This document shows, in pieces, positions 1 to 13,300 of a stretch of DNA of 64,000 bases. Under the pieces are notes generated by a model. It saw only the letters and a program-made list of their open reading frames with translations. It was not told where the DNA came from and did no database searches. Position 1 is the first letter of the stretch. The number at the start of each line of letters is the position of its first letter. Made by a program: the position numbers and the translations under genes. Source of the stretch: Metellina segmentata (taxonomy: Eukaryota > Arthropoda > Arachnida > Araneae > Tetragnathidae); assembly GCA_947359465.1 (NCBI GenBank), contig OX375876.1, positions 81,428,359-81,492,358 of the forward strand. Reading direction: 5' to 3'.

Positions 1-1248
1 CTTGTTCATTCTCGTTTCATTGAAAAATATCGTCTGTCCCAAATATTCGGAAATCGTTTTCATTGCGCAAAGAATAAAAATAAGACTCGAAATAAATGAA
101 GTATCAGAGATGAAATTCCATAAAAAAAATAATTTTTTGAAGAATAATTACTTTTTCAGCAGTACTGGTAAAGCAATCGAAGTAATCGTAATATTCAATA
201 GACATTCCAATTTTTCCAAAACTACCAAATTATGGTTGATTTAAGTATACTTACTCAGGTGTTTTAGCATGAAACTCAACTAAATATAACAATAAAGAAA
301 TGTTTAATATTGCGTTCACTAAACTAATAGATAATGTATAAAATAAAATACAATGCAATCAAATATCTGGAATACAATTTATGTGATGTTTACACAAACA
401 CACAAACACAAAATCGAGCATAGAACAGAAAGACGGACAGACAGACTTTCGCAACCAATACCACTCACTAAATGAAGATAAGTACTCACTGTATGCAAAT
501 TTTCATGAAAATATCTTAAACCGCGTGGACGTGTATAGGGCACAACATACAGACAGACAGACACCAAACGAATAAAAGGCGGATTCGGCATCAGAAGGGT
601 CCAAAACGGATAGAAAACTTGAAATGGGTCGAAAATATTGAATGTACAAACAAACACTCCATTCTTATTTATATAGATGTTTCACACAACTGTACTTTTC
701 GAAGAAAAAAAATGTAATGATTAGCAAATGTTGCGTTGAAATTAAAATACAGCATGCATTTTGCTGGGGCTATTCCAAAGGTTAATGTAACAGTAGTTAT
801 TTTAATCAACTGATTATATTAGAAGTTACAAGGAAAAGACTGAAACTTCGATTTAACATTAGATGCTCTTCAAGGACTCATTACTCAGATTTGACCAAAA
901 TAAAAGTTTTATGGATTTTGGCTATTTTTATTTTGATGCAGAAAATCATGTATTAAAAAATGGGGTCACCCTTTGAAAAAATTGAGTGGATACAGTTTAA
1001 TATGAAGATGGACTCCAATGGAAGTAAAACACATTTTTAGAGAAAACACTATTCCATTTTTTTTTATTCCAGGGAAGTCAGTAGCAAGAGGTGTTGGAAT
1101 ACTTTTTGACAGATTTTACCAGCTGATATGTTTTTACTGTAACATGGAATTTTCTAAATTAAATCATTGGTTATTTCTCTTTGAGGATTTCATTCTTGAT
1201 AATTTTATAGTGCAAAGCGGTTTTATAACTTTCCTCTTTATTTTATAG
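1..1248 (+). other. CycC intron, no gene seen
   Basis: AT-rich sequence upstream of the first readable CycC exon. It includes a stretch at 380-660 with GACAGACAGAC words of the kind common in arthropod interspersed repeats. I cannot place it in a family, and no upstream cyclin C exon is visible. Confidence 0.5.
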
Positions 1249-1300
1249 GAATTTGGTGTCATTTCAAACAGCAGATTAATATCCACCTGTCAAACAGTTG
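1249..1300 (+). CDS. CycC: CycC exon A (EFGVISNSRLIS segment)
   Basis: The acceptor is TTTTATAG at 1241-1248 and the donor is GTAAG at 1301. It codes for the end of the first cyclin box and starts in phase 0. The trailing G joins TG of the next exon to make valine. No upstream cyclin C exon is visible in 1-1248. Confidence 0.9.
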
Positions 1301-4300
1301 GTAAGATAATTAATTTTGTAATGTACAGTCGTGGGGGGAAAAAACCCAAACCACCTCCTTTATTTCGTGCACTATTCATGCTAGAGCAAATTCAAAGGTA
1401 TCATTCAATAGGGAATAATATCCTCTACAAATTCAAATCCAAAAACGTATAAGGGGACAGCTTCATATCAAATTTTGCACAAACAACAAAATTGCTTATG
1501 GAAACGCCTTGTTTTGATGCCATAATCAGATTCTGCATAGTTAAATTAGACTGAATATTAAATTTCATGACTTTACTATCAATATATCCCGAGTTATTCA
1601 ATGTTAAAGTTAGTTTCAATTTAAGGGATCATCTCCACATAGGAAGACGCTATTCGTAGATTGACCTTTATCGTAGTTATTGATTCCCGAATGTCAAATT
1701 TGAATACTATTTCAAACGGATATTTCAGCAATTCGATAATTATTATTTTTACCATGCAAGTGCAAACGATTTAAGAATTACATTAATGTATTTACTATCA
1801 CAAGTGCAAATGCCGAGTACTATAAATCCGTGGTTTGTCAGCTGTTTTATAAATTTATGGTTTGTCCCTAAAATCGCAACAATTGAGAAAATGTAATGCA
1901 ACTCAAAACCTAATTATAGGAAAGAGCTAAAATTTTGCATGGCCATACTCTAAGTCCTTCTGAATTAACTCCCATAAAAATATAGAAAGGTTCCAATTCA
2001 TAATTTTTTCAAACATTAATTTAATAATTATTGCATACTAAAAACTATTTTTAAAATAAAATACTAAGTGGGTTGTATAACAGTAACATGTTAAAAAATA
2101 TCAGCGGTATAGAAATATTACTTAGGAAGATATGATATCCATTAAAGTCTAAGAAACTGTTTTTAACTTCAGAAGTTCCATCTGTCCTTGTGACTTCAAA
2201 ACGGCAAGTCCTCATGAAATTTGGTATATGAAGTAAAATTTTGATATAGATTCAAAATTGTGTGTCAAATAGGGGTTTCTATTGGAAATTATGAAGACGG
2301 GTGAATTTATAAATTTGGATTAATAGAAGACGTTGGTTCTTGCCAAACTTTGAATTTACTCTACTGTTAAAATTGCTTGAATGAAGAGGGGTGGTTTGTT
2401 TGTTTTTTCCCACGACTGTGTACATGGAATTAAATTCTTGACTTATTGTATCCCATATGATCCAATAGACTTACTTTTTTTCAATTTTTAGTGAAAAACA
2501 AATTTTTATATGCATACCCTGGAGAATTTCCATACCGTATGACTCATGTACTTGAATGTGAATTTTACCTTTTGGAGATGATGGTTTGTATTTATTTAAT
2601 ATTGTTTTGTTCTTCTAGAAAATACCAAATTCCTTTTGCAATAATCTTCTAATTTTAATATTTTTATAGGATTGCTGTTTAGTTCTTTACCACCCATACA
2701 GACCTTTAGTGTATTATGTTCAAGATATCGGGCATGAAGAAACACTCCTGCCAATGGCATGGTAATACCTGTTTTCTCTTTGCATTTGTTTTCTTTGAGG
2801 AAAATTATATCGATACTTGTTAAATCCCCAAACCTTGCGTTTCTAGATAAAATTTTATAATTTCAAAAGCATTTTTATTTTTGATGTATGAAAAATCAGT
2901 TATTTGAATTCTGTATTTTGTGAACATCAACTTCATAAATTATCTATATTCAGAATGTATGTCGAAAAGGCTTATAAAAGTTAATAGGAATTGAAAATGC
3001 AACTTCTTTGCATTTTCTATATCCTATACTAGCCACTGCGTGGCCAGCACAGCATTGTCTGTGACAGTTCTTTTCGTGGAATCAGGTGTGACCACTGCGT
3101 GCTATTGCCAGTGGTATTGATTTGCTTCGCATACCAAATGGAAATTCGTAGACTATTGAATAACAGCCATCACAGCATTGCCAAATTCGAATTAGGAAGA
3201 TATCCAATCGGCGTGACATCACAATGTCTTACGAAAATATAAATATTTAATTGAAAAATTATTTATTAAAAGAAAATCAAATGTATCTGGTGTTACAACT
3301 TTTTATTTGTTTTGTTTGTCTGCTGAAAAAGTGTTCCTTGCAAAATGAAATGGAAACACTGAAAAAAATAAATTTAGAATCTGCCATCTCCTTATGGTGT
3401 TGCCATTCTAAGAAAAACAGTAATAATTAAATTCCATTATTAATTTTCAAATGTTCTAGATTAAATTTTAAAATTCATGCTTTGCACAAAAATTGAAAAA
3501 AATCGGACTACATGTGTGCCGAAGCTCATTAATATAAGTGGCATAGATTCATCAGGACAGTACATAGAGACATGCAGACATAGGGACAAACACTTCCTTT
3601 TTATAATAGTAGAGAAGTTAAACTTCTCCTTTTTTACAAAGTAATTTTTACTTTGACTACAGTTACCTGCAATTATACTATTATATATCTCTGGCATGAG
3701 GTTGAATTTTTCTGACCAAAACTTGGTGAATTGGGTTTATCACTGTCATGGTTGATGAGAAAATCAATGGAATATGGTCTGTTATCGGTTTTAATATTTT
3801 GGTAGATACAACATCAGTGCTTGCATTCATTAGGCATGCACAGGTTTGATTTTACTTGGTTGGAAAAGCATTGTGTTGGAGCACACAGTTCAAACGTGAT
3901 ATTTTTCTTTGATTTATTTCACTGGAATCGTTTGCACGTGTTTCCTGTTGCTCGCAGTGAATACTGTTGAATCTGCTTGATATCATAACGATATTTCCCC
4001 CGGAAATAAGTTAAGACAAGAAAAAAAAAGGCATGGTTTTACGCAGATTTTTTATTAGATCTCAGGCTAGAATACGAATGCTTCTTGCCTTGGATGCAGG
4101 TATCATGTATGCCTTCTTTTGCGAGTGGATTAAATTCTTGTAGCTGTTAGACTTGAATTTACTTTTCTCCCACCCACTGATCACATTGCTTTACCTAATT
4201 TTGGCTCATCATCCATAAAAAAAAAAAATGCAGCATCTGTAACATTGTTCATTTGTAGATCATACTCAGGGTCTATCATTACTTTCAAATGTAATTTACT

Positions 4301-7300
4301 CAGTATAAACTAAGCTTAGAATCTGATCAATCAAACCAAGCTTAAGAAACTGATTTTGTTCATGCACTATAATTTTAGGCCTATATATAAAGTTTATATT
4401 TCATCTAAATATTAGAATATCTATTGTATACCTAATTCTATATTATTTACCAATTGTGCTTGTAATAAATATCAATTGATTAGTAAATAAAATATTTTTT
4501 TTTTAATCAAAAATCTCCTAAAGATGAAAAAACCATTGACTAATACAACAAGGTGCAACACAACCATTTTTCTTTCTTCGATTTAACAGTTACAAATTAT
4601 ATTTCTTAAAAATTTGACATTCTACGGGGAAAAAAAGTCATAGTAATTGTCTTCTTTAGTTCTACTTCAAAGCATGCAGTACTGTATTTTTAAAATGAAA
4701 TTTTACCTTGAAAACCCTCAGCATGTAGAAAAAGTCATAAGCACATGGTTTGAATATCTAAAATGGTTACCAACACAACATAGCACCAGTACACAAATAT
4801 CAAATTTCTCCTCCAAATAGCAGATATATTTAATGTAATTCAAGGCATTTCATGTGGTCCAAGATGCAACTCTCATATGCTCATAAACACGACACTTGCT
4901 TAAAATAATTTAGGTAAAAAGTTGGGAAAATATCATTTATATGATTGCTCATATTTCAAGATTCTCACTGTCGATTTTTCTCCTTCAGGAAAGTCATCAA
5001 TGACAGTTTAAGAACAGATGTCTGTTTACTTTATCCACCTCACCAAATTGCTTTAGGTATTATTGATATTTCTGATATTCTTACAACACATAGGCAATAT
5101 ACGTATGTATACTTTGTGTATATTTTGTATGTTTACATCATATTTTGTAATTTCTCCTTAGCTTGTCTTCACATGGCTTGTGTAATACTTGAAAAGGACT
5201 GCAAACACTGTAAGCAGTGGTTTGCTGAATTAAATGTTGACATGGAAAAGGTAGTATACTGTTGTCTTCAGATTTTAATCTCTCATAAAATTATCAAATG
5301 TTTTCCATTCTTGTGATTCTACTCTGTACATGCCTTTTCACAAAATCGGACAATTTAAATTAACTATTATAGATTGGGATTTGAATTAATTATTATAGTT
5401 GGAATTCGGAGCATATTGGATAACGGCCATCATGTCGTTTCTTGTGGTGTTGGTTTGCTTCGCAAACCAAATGGAAATTTTAGACTATTGGAATGAATTC
5501 CCTGTAAATTCGAATTTGGTTTGCTTATCAATACTATGAACTATGGTTTGCTTTGCAAATTGGATAACAACCATGACAGAGTTGCCCATGATGTTGGTTT
5601 GCTTTGAAACCAAATGGGACCTCAGTGTGACGTCACAATCTCTTGCGAAAATATAAATATTTTATTGAAAAATTATTTCTCTGTATTAAAAAAGAAGATA
5701 CAAGATTGAAAACTGTTGTTTAGCTTGATTCTTAGACGGTTTCCAGAGAAAGTACGGATCAGAAAATTACGAAATTATCATGGTTTGTTCAAAATTGTCC
5801 AGTCAACACGATGAAGGAAGTTTATTCAGTGTCAAAGTTGAAAGAGCGAAATTTGTACCGTGAGGGAGTAAAACACTTAAAATTTTTCAGTCTTCAGCTG
5901 TGAGTTTTTTTAATAAGTACCTCTAAGCGTAAACTTTTGTAGCTCGTCAAGTTTTTTTTAGAAATTTCATTTTGGTTCCTGTTAATATTTAATATTTTTT
6001 GGAAATTCTGTAAAAATCGGGCAAACAGAGGGGGAGTTCCCAAGTATTAAAAATAAATAAATTATAAAGTATCTTATCTGGTGTCAAATTTTCCGCAGAT
6101 TTCAAATCAGTTGAAATTTTTACTCTATCTATAACAATCCCAATTTTGCACACACAAAAAAATGCTACCCAAAATGTTTCCCCCCCCCCCTTCTTTCTCT
6201 GAAATCGTAAGAGGCCACAAATGTTATCTGTTTATTTTTTTAACGCTAAAGTAGCCGTAACATCACAATTTCTTGAAAAAATATAAAAGATATTCAATTT
6301 AAAAAATTTATATATTTAAAGAAATGTATATTTTTAAGTATCAATCTATATAAAATTTTCCAGATTTCAAATCCTTTGAAATTTTTACTCTATCTTTATT
6401 GGTCTAGGGAATCGAAAAAAGAACTAATTAATGCCAATTAAATGTTTATTTGTTTTTATCATCTGCTGGAAAATCATTCCTCCGCAAAATGAAAACGGAA
6501 ACAACAACAACAACAAAATTTAGAACCTGATCTTCTATGCTGTTGCATTCAATAAGAATTAAATTTCATTAATTTCATTTTTAAATGTTCTGGATTCAAT
6601 TTTAAAATTCGCGGTGAACCAAAAATTGCAAAAAAATCAGACTACCTGTGTGCCAAATCCCATTACTGTAAGCGCCATAGATTTGTCGGGACTTAGCGTG
6701 CGAAAACAGACAGACAAACACTTACTTTTATAATATTAAAGACTATTAATGTTGTTGTCCTGATAGAAAGTACCCTGAGAAAATAAGTTTTAAAAGATTT
6801 TAACCTTGAATTTCATGAAATAAATATTTTTAACCTTAGATCTTAGAACACTAGACTCATAATGATAGTTAAAATTTTAGATATCAACATAATATAAGTT
6901 TTTGTACATCACCATAAAAGAAAATCAATTGCGTTTAAGAGCTACAAATCTGTTATTTCATGATGACTCTAGAAAACAGTTGAAAATTAAAGAAACATTT
7001 AGAACACTCAGAGTTGACAACCCTCACAATTTTCCATCTATCTCCCGCTTTCCGGATTTTCCTTGAAATTGTCCCGCTTTTTACGATTTCTCCCACTTCT
7101 CTACTTATTTTTTTTTATATCTAGAAAACCTCCGGAACCAACCAACTGGTAATGTAAAAGGATCTTTCAAGGATGAGATTCTTCCGACTTTTCTTAAATT
7201 TTTGAAAAAATGACCAATTTGTATCTTTTTTTAAGACAAAATTCTGACTTTCGCCCTTTTTTGTCTTCTATAAACGTAAAATGTGCCAAATGAGACGTAT

Positions 7301-10300
7301 CTCGCCAACATTGCACTCCTAATTTTTGCCAAGCTGATAAATCTTGCAAATTCTTCTTTGAAAAGATGCCTTTGTATTAAGCTTTTCAGTTGAATGGCAA
7401 ACCTGGAGAACTTGGATTTTGAACTAGTTGTTGCTGTAAATTTCGTAGGTAAAGCTACGGTTTCCTAAGAAAGCGGAGCTGTTATCTAGCAGCCGGGATA
7501 CGTCGTGAAGGGGCGGAAAATGTATAAATGAAATATTTTAAGTTGATCAGCTTTTAATGTGATTTTTCTTTCAACTAGAAAATAAGATTCTCATTTAATT
7601 AGTTTTTTTATGGCAACCTCAGCAAGCGGAAAGTTTAAAATTTCATTTAGAATATTCTAGAAAGTACTTTCGAAATCCGTTATAACTTCTTTCTTTGACG
7701 AGTTCATAAGTGCGCCAAGGCGGTGGCTACTGCTTTAAACATAGACTGCAGCTAATTTTTTGCAATGGAAATTTTTTAAATGATGCTTTTTTTAAGGTCA
7801 ATTTTTATGATTGTTTTAATACGTTAAAATTAATAACTCGTATTATCCAAGAAATATTTTATGTTTTATTTGATATTTCGTTGATTTAATTAGTAATTAA
7901 GAACATTTAAAGTAAAATATATGCCGACAGAAATTGATTAGAGATTTTGAAAAAAGTTATTTTATATTCGAAAGTAGGTTGTAGATTTAAACTGAATTAA
8001 GTTATATTTTATTTACCACTTGGGTGCAGATTCAGACTACATTTATAGCGATGGCAACGACCTTGGTGCACTTCTTAAGTTGCCATGGAAAGAATTATTT
8101 CGAATGAACCAATGAAATCAAACGTCAGTTTAACGGATTTAGAAAAAACTTTCTAGAATATTCACAATGAAAATTTTAAACTTTTCGCTTGCCGAGGTTG
8201 TCTTAAAATCCGCAATAACCGTAATACAGATGGGTTACCTTAACTTGCCATTACGAGCTACTAGAAATGAGCCAAAAACAAAACGCCAAGACCGTTGCCA
8301 TCGCTATAAACTTAAGACTGAAGCTGTAAAGTGCAACTGTTAAAAAATTGATTCCATTGTACCTTCATTTCATGCACCAAATAAATACATTATTACAATC
8401 TAGAATGCCATTAATTCATGTATTGCAGCCTATGATTTCTGATTTGTTCAGGAACATTTTGTCCAAATTTGTGAAGGCTTCAGTAATTTTATCAACATAT
8501 TCTGTTTTTCCAAGTTAAGTATAATAAAGCAAGTGATCAAAAATGTAGTGAGGATTTGGTGGTAGGATCTGCTACTAAAATATTACAAGAACTTACAGAG
8601 AAAGATAAAAAAAATTATTCTTTTCTCATGTAAAGCAGTATTTTTGTTAAGTATGTGATTATATCCTCCACAAATTTCCCATTAAAGATGAAATTATTGT
8701 GCATGCTAAAGCTGCAGATGTTTCGAAAGTTCAAGAGGCATCCTTTTTGGATGTGAAATTTTTTTTAAGATGATTTCCATCCATCATTGAATTAGTGTTT
8801 GGAGAAGTATATTTCGATAAATCAATAGATTTATTAGAATCACAGTTTTGTTCTCTACAGTTAGAAAATTTTGAAGATGTGAAAAAATGTAAGAATTAAC
8901 ACTCAGTGGTGTTCAATTGAAAGAATAAAGAACCTAGATGGAACTTGGAAGTTTAAAAAGCTGTCAAAGATTATGTTGGCTATTCTAACTATTCCACACA
9001 GCAATGCTGAGTGTGAAAGAATTTTGAGTATAGTTAATAAAACTAGAAACATGTTCAGTTTAAATATAAATGATGATACATTAGAAAGTCTTAATTGTTA
9101 AAGTTAGTCTTCAGGGTTGTTGCCACAAATAAAAGTTTGACTCACTCTCCCTTCCCCCCCCCCCCCTTTTTTTTTTTTCAGCTAAATCTTTTACTAGAGT
9201 AGAGTTTTGCAACATGTTGTTGGAAAAAATTAGTTTACACTGATAAGCCAAAACATAATAACCATCCCCACATTTTTCAATGAACTCGTCTGGGTGACGT
9301 GGAGGGCACGTGATTAAGTGAGAATGCTATTTAACTGCTGCTGGAGAAAGTAAGTGATCATTCTTGCACCTACTTTTGCGAGTGATGGGAAATGCTGCTG
9401 ATCTAAGTGAATTTGAGAGAGGGCATATCGTAATGGCTCTGAATGAGTATCACTGAAACTGTACGACTGGTAGTTTGTTCACGATCTGCCGTTGTTAGTA
9501 TTCATGCAAAGTGGATAAATGACGATGACACCAGCAGTAGACGCCAAGGTGTTGGTCGTCCACCCGTCATCAAAGAAAAAAGACATTGGAGACTGTCCCG
9601 CTTGATAAAGCAAAATCGGCGCAATACACTATCTCAGCTGACACAGCCCAATACAATGCAAGTGTTTGGGAACACACAGTTCAGTGGACACTGTTGGATA
9701 TGGGACTGTGCAGCAGACGTCCCACTTGTGTGCCTTTGTTGAAGAAGCATCATCATCATCAACTATGCCTACAGTGGGCCCGGGAACATCGAGACTGGGC
9801 CATGGATGAGTGGAAGAGAGTTGCTTGGTCAGATAAATCCCGATTTCTCATTCATCACGTCGATGGTCGTGTCTGCGTACTCCGTCTGACAGGCGAACAG
9901 TTGCTCCCATCTTGTACAGCAGTTCATACACAGGCTGGTGGTGGCTGTATTTTGCTTTGGGGAACGTTCTCATTGCAACTCTGGGACGGACCTGTAGTTG
10001 TTTTAGAACAGACCATGAACGCTGCAAACTATCTGAACATCATTGCAGATCAGTTGCACCCTTACATGGCATCTGTCTTCCCAACTGGAAATGGAATCTT
10101 CCAGCAGGACAGCGCCCTATGTCACAAGGCTCGGATTGTGTTGGACTGGTTCGAGGATCATGCTGATGAATTCCACTTAAATGTCCTGGCCATTTAACTC
10201 TCCATAATAGAGCACATTTGGGGTGTCATGGAGCTGCAGCTCAAATCTCAAACACCAGCATGTCCGAATATCTCGTATTTGCATGACTGCTGCTTAGAAA

Positions 10301-13300
10301 TTTTTTACAACCCGTCTCCAGTCATGTACCAAGAACTTGTGGCATCTATGCCCAGGCGAGTTGCAGCTGTTTGCAGGCCGAAGGAGGCGCAACGCGTTAT
10401 TGAGTAGGTGGTCATAATGTTTTGGCTCTTCAGTGTATATTAAAGTGGAAAGTATAAGGGTGTGTTACTTTCATTTTTTACTACATTGCATTTAAACATG
10501 AATATATTTGTGTCTAATAGATTATTAGTCTTAATTGTTAATTATGTTTTCATTCTTACATTACTAATTAAAATTTTTGATTTCAAAACATCTATATTTG
10601 TTTTGTTGGTTTGGTGCTGATGGAAACGTAAAAGTTTTTCTTTACAAGTGGTTGGGGTAGGGATTGAAATGTCGATAAAATTTCTCCTGATTTTTGACTT
10701 TAAAAGGTTTGCAACTCTGAATGTCGAAGGATCTTGCTTGATAAATTAATTAAGAGAGTATGTATTAGAGTAATTTGAGACTAGATTGATTAAGTCTGGC
10801 ATCAAAAAAAAATTATCCACCATTTCTCAAAATTTCTGGACTCTATTATGTATTATACCTTGTAATTTAAGCATGTGGGATCCAACCACCTGTTAATGAG
10901 TTCTTTTTGAGGAACATAGATGTTTTACAAATTTTCTAAATCTTGGTCTCCTACATGCTTTTTCTACAAGTGGAAATGACATGGGTGACAACAGTGATAA
11001 TTATTTCAGAACTCAGTCATTCCATGTAAAATGATGTAATCATCTGGACTGTCATCACCAATTGAATTGGCAGATGTAAAAAGGGGATATGTTAAAAACT
11101 CAAATTTTACAGGAGAGATTATAAACTGTACAAGTTTAATTGTGGTGTTCATAAGCTAAAGAAAAAAAAAGTTAAAATCATTGATATTGTATAGCTACTT
11201 ATACCCAAGTGTAATTCATTAGATTTGTTACTGCCAGAGCTCTCCAAGAAATTCGCACATATCCCCTTTTTACACATTTTACAAAGTGTTATACTAAAAT
11301 TACTGGGGGGAAAGAATAGAGAAATATCATAAACAAAATTATTTATTTTTAGCAATAAAACTTAAAAATACTTATGACATAAAAGCTAAGTTTTTGTTCT
11401 AAAAAAGTTGAAAATGAGTGATAAATGGAAAAATAAAAATTAACCATTAGCCTCACTATCGCTGACATTTGCACTGGTGGTTAGCCACTGTATTATAGAT
11501 GAGTAATGGCACATGTTTTGTTCCGGGTTGTACTGTGGAGGCATTTTCCAACATCAGAAACCTTCCTCTTTCATTGATTGGAAGACGCGATACTTTGATC
11601 CTATTTGCATTTCATACTGTTTTTATGAAATGCCCTTTCCATAAAGATTTTCTTCTGTGATGAAACTAATCTTCTGCAACAGCTTTTCGGCCCACTACTA
11701 AAAACGAAACAACTTTTCCAAATTGCAGCCATGCAACTTGAAATGCGAAATTGTACTTTTAAATTTGAGAAGAAATATAAGTCGCTGCTCTCATACCATC
11801 CTATCAGAACAAATTGCTATTTGGTTTTGAGAATCATGTTATAAAATGTTGCCAGATATAATTTTTGAAATTTCATGTACTTAATGTACAGTCACGAAAA
11901 AAGACTACCCCTCTTCATTCGAGCATTTTTTAACATCAGAGAAAATTCAAAGATGGTGCTTGACAGGAACTAACATCTTCATAGTTTTCAATGGAACCCC
12001 TGATTTCAACCCACAATTTTGAATTTATATCAAAATTTAACTTCAGATAACATATTTCACGTTATTAGGTCATACCATTTCAAAGTTATGAGTGCTGGAA
12101 GATTGCTCCTAATGTTAAATCAGTTTCTTTCACTTTTATGCGTATCTTCCTGAATAATATTTCTATAGTTCTGATATTTTGTATTTATTTATAGTTAACC
12201 CAAATAAAATACACCTTTTTTATTTAAAAAATAGTTTTTAGTATACATAATCATTAATGTTAGTAAAAATTATGAATTAGAACTGTATTATACTTTGATG
12301 AGAATCGATTCAGATAGACTTCAAATGTCGCCTTGCAAAATTTCAGCTCATTCCGAATACACTGATCAACAGTGAAATTGCTTTATCCTGAATGATTTCT
12401 GCGTGCTGAACTCGAATATCACCTTAAAAAAAGTTGATTGGCTCTCATTGTAGAGAAATGAAAATTTTTTGTCTTTTATATAGTTTCTGCCGCATGTATA
12501 ATTTAGTAAGATAAATAAAAGGAGACGAAATTGTTACGGCATATTTCATCATCCAAAGGTAAATGCGCAAGAGCAAGCAATAGTTGATTTATAAACGCGA
12601 AACGGCACAGCTCAAGTAAGTTATTTTCATTTCGTCCATACTCTTCGAAGCTCTGGCATACACAAGTGATTGCTACAATGTAAAATCAACAGTAGTAATG
12701 CCTTGTGGCTGTTAATAATGCTAGAAACTTGTTATATTTGCGGAGAAGTGAAATAGTTAAGAAAGCACATCATTTGTATTTTGGTTGCAAGATAGACAAC
12801 AAGGACAAAGACTGGGCTCCACGCATATGTTGCTGCACTTGTGCAGTAAATATTTCGCAGTGGCTTAATGGCAAAAGATGGGCAATGCCATTTACTGTGC
12901 CCATGATTTGGAGGGAGCCGACCAATCACGTTGATGACTGTTATTTCTTCATGGTACCACCAGTTTCTGGAGGCATCACCAAGAAAAAGAAGTGGACAGT
13001 TGAATACCGTAACATACTATCTGCTCTGCGTCCTGTCTCGCATGGCAAAGGACTCCCTATTCCAGAACCTCCTACAAATTTTGTTATCGGTTCAGATGAG
13101 GAGGATCGCTAACATCAGCACGTGATAGCATTATGTATGATGACCTTTCGTGCTTTGATGAAGCATCTGCGCCACATAAACTTAGCTCGGATGAACTGAA
13201 CAATCTTGTTTGAGATTTGGATCTGTCGAAAAGCAAAACAGAATTACTGGCCTAAAGATTTTAACAGTGGAATCTTCTAGAACAAAATGTCAGAGTGACT

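Larger units (their letters stand above)
7009..10719 (+). mobile_element. Candidate hAT element, heavily nested
   Basis: The outer ends CAGAGTTGACAACC (7009) and GGTTTGCAACTCTG (to 10719) are inverted repeats of hAT type. Between them lies a decayed hAT transposase (8620-9105), interrupted by a foldback element (7612-8202) and a Tc1 copy (9238-10435). The flanking 8-mers do not match, so the outer boundaries are uncertain. Confidence 0.5.

Noticed and set aside
380..660. 92-codon - strand frame with GACAGACAGAC repeats
   Set aside because: Looks like interspersed repeat sequence; no domain and Cys/Leu-rich by composition.
1018..1248. Open frame running into the first CycC exon
   Set aside because: Its sequence is not cyclin-like and it ends at the intron/exon border in a different frame; it is intron.
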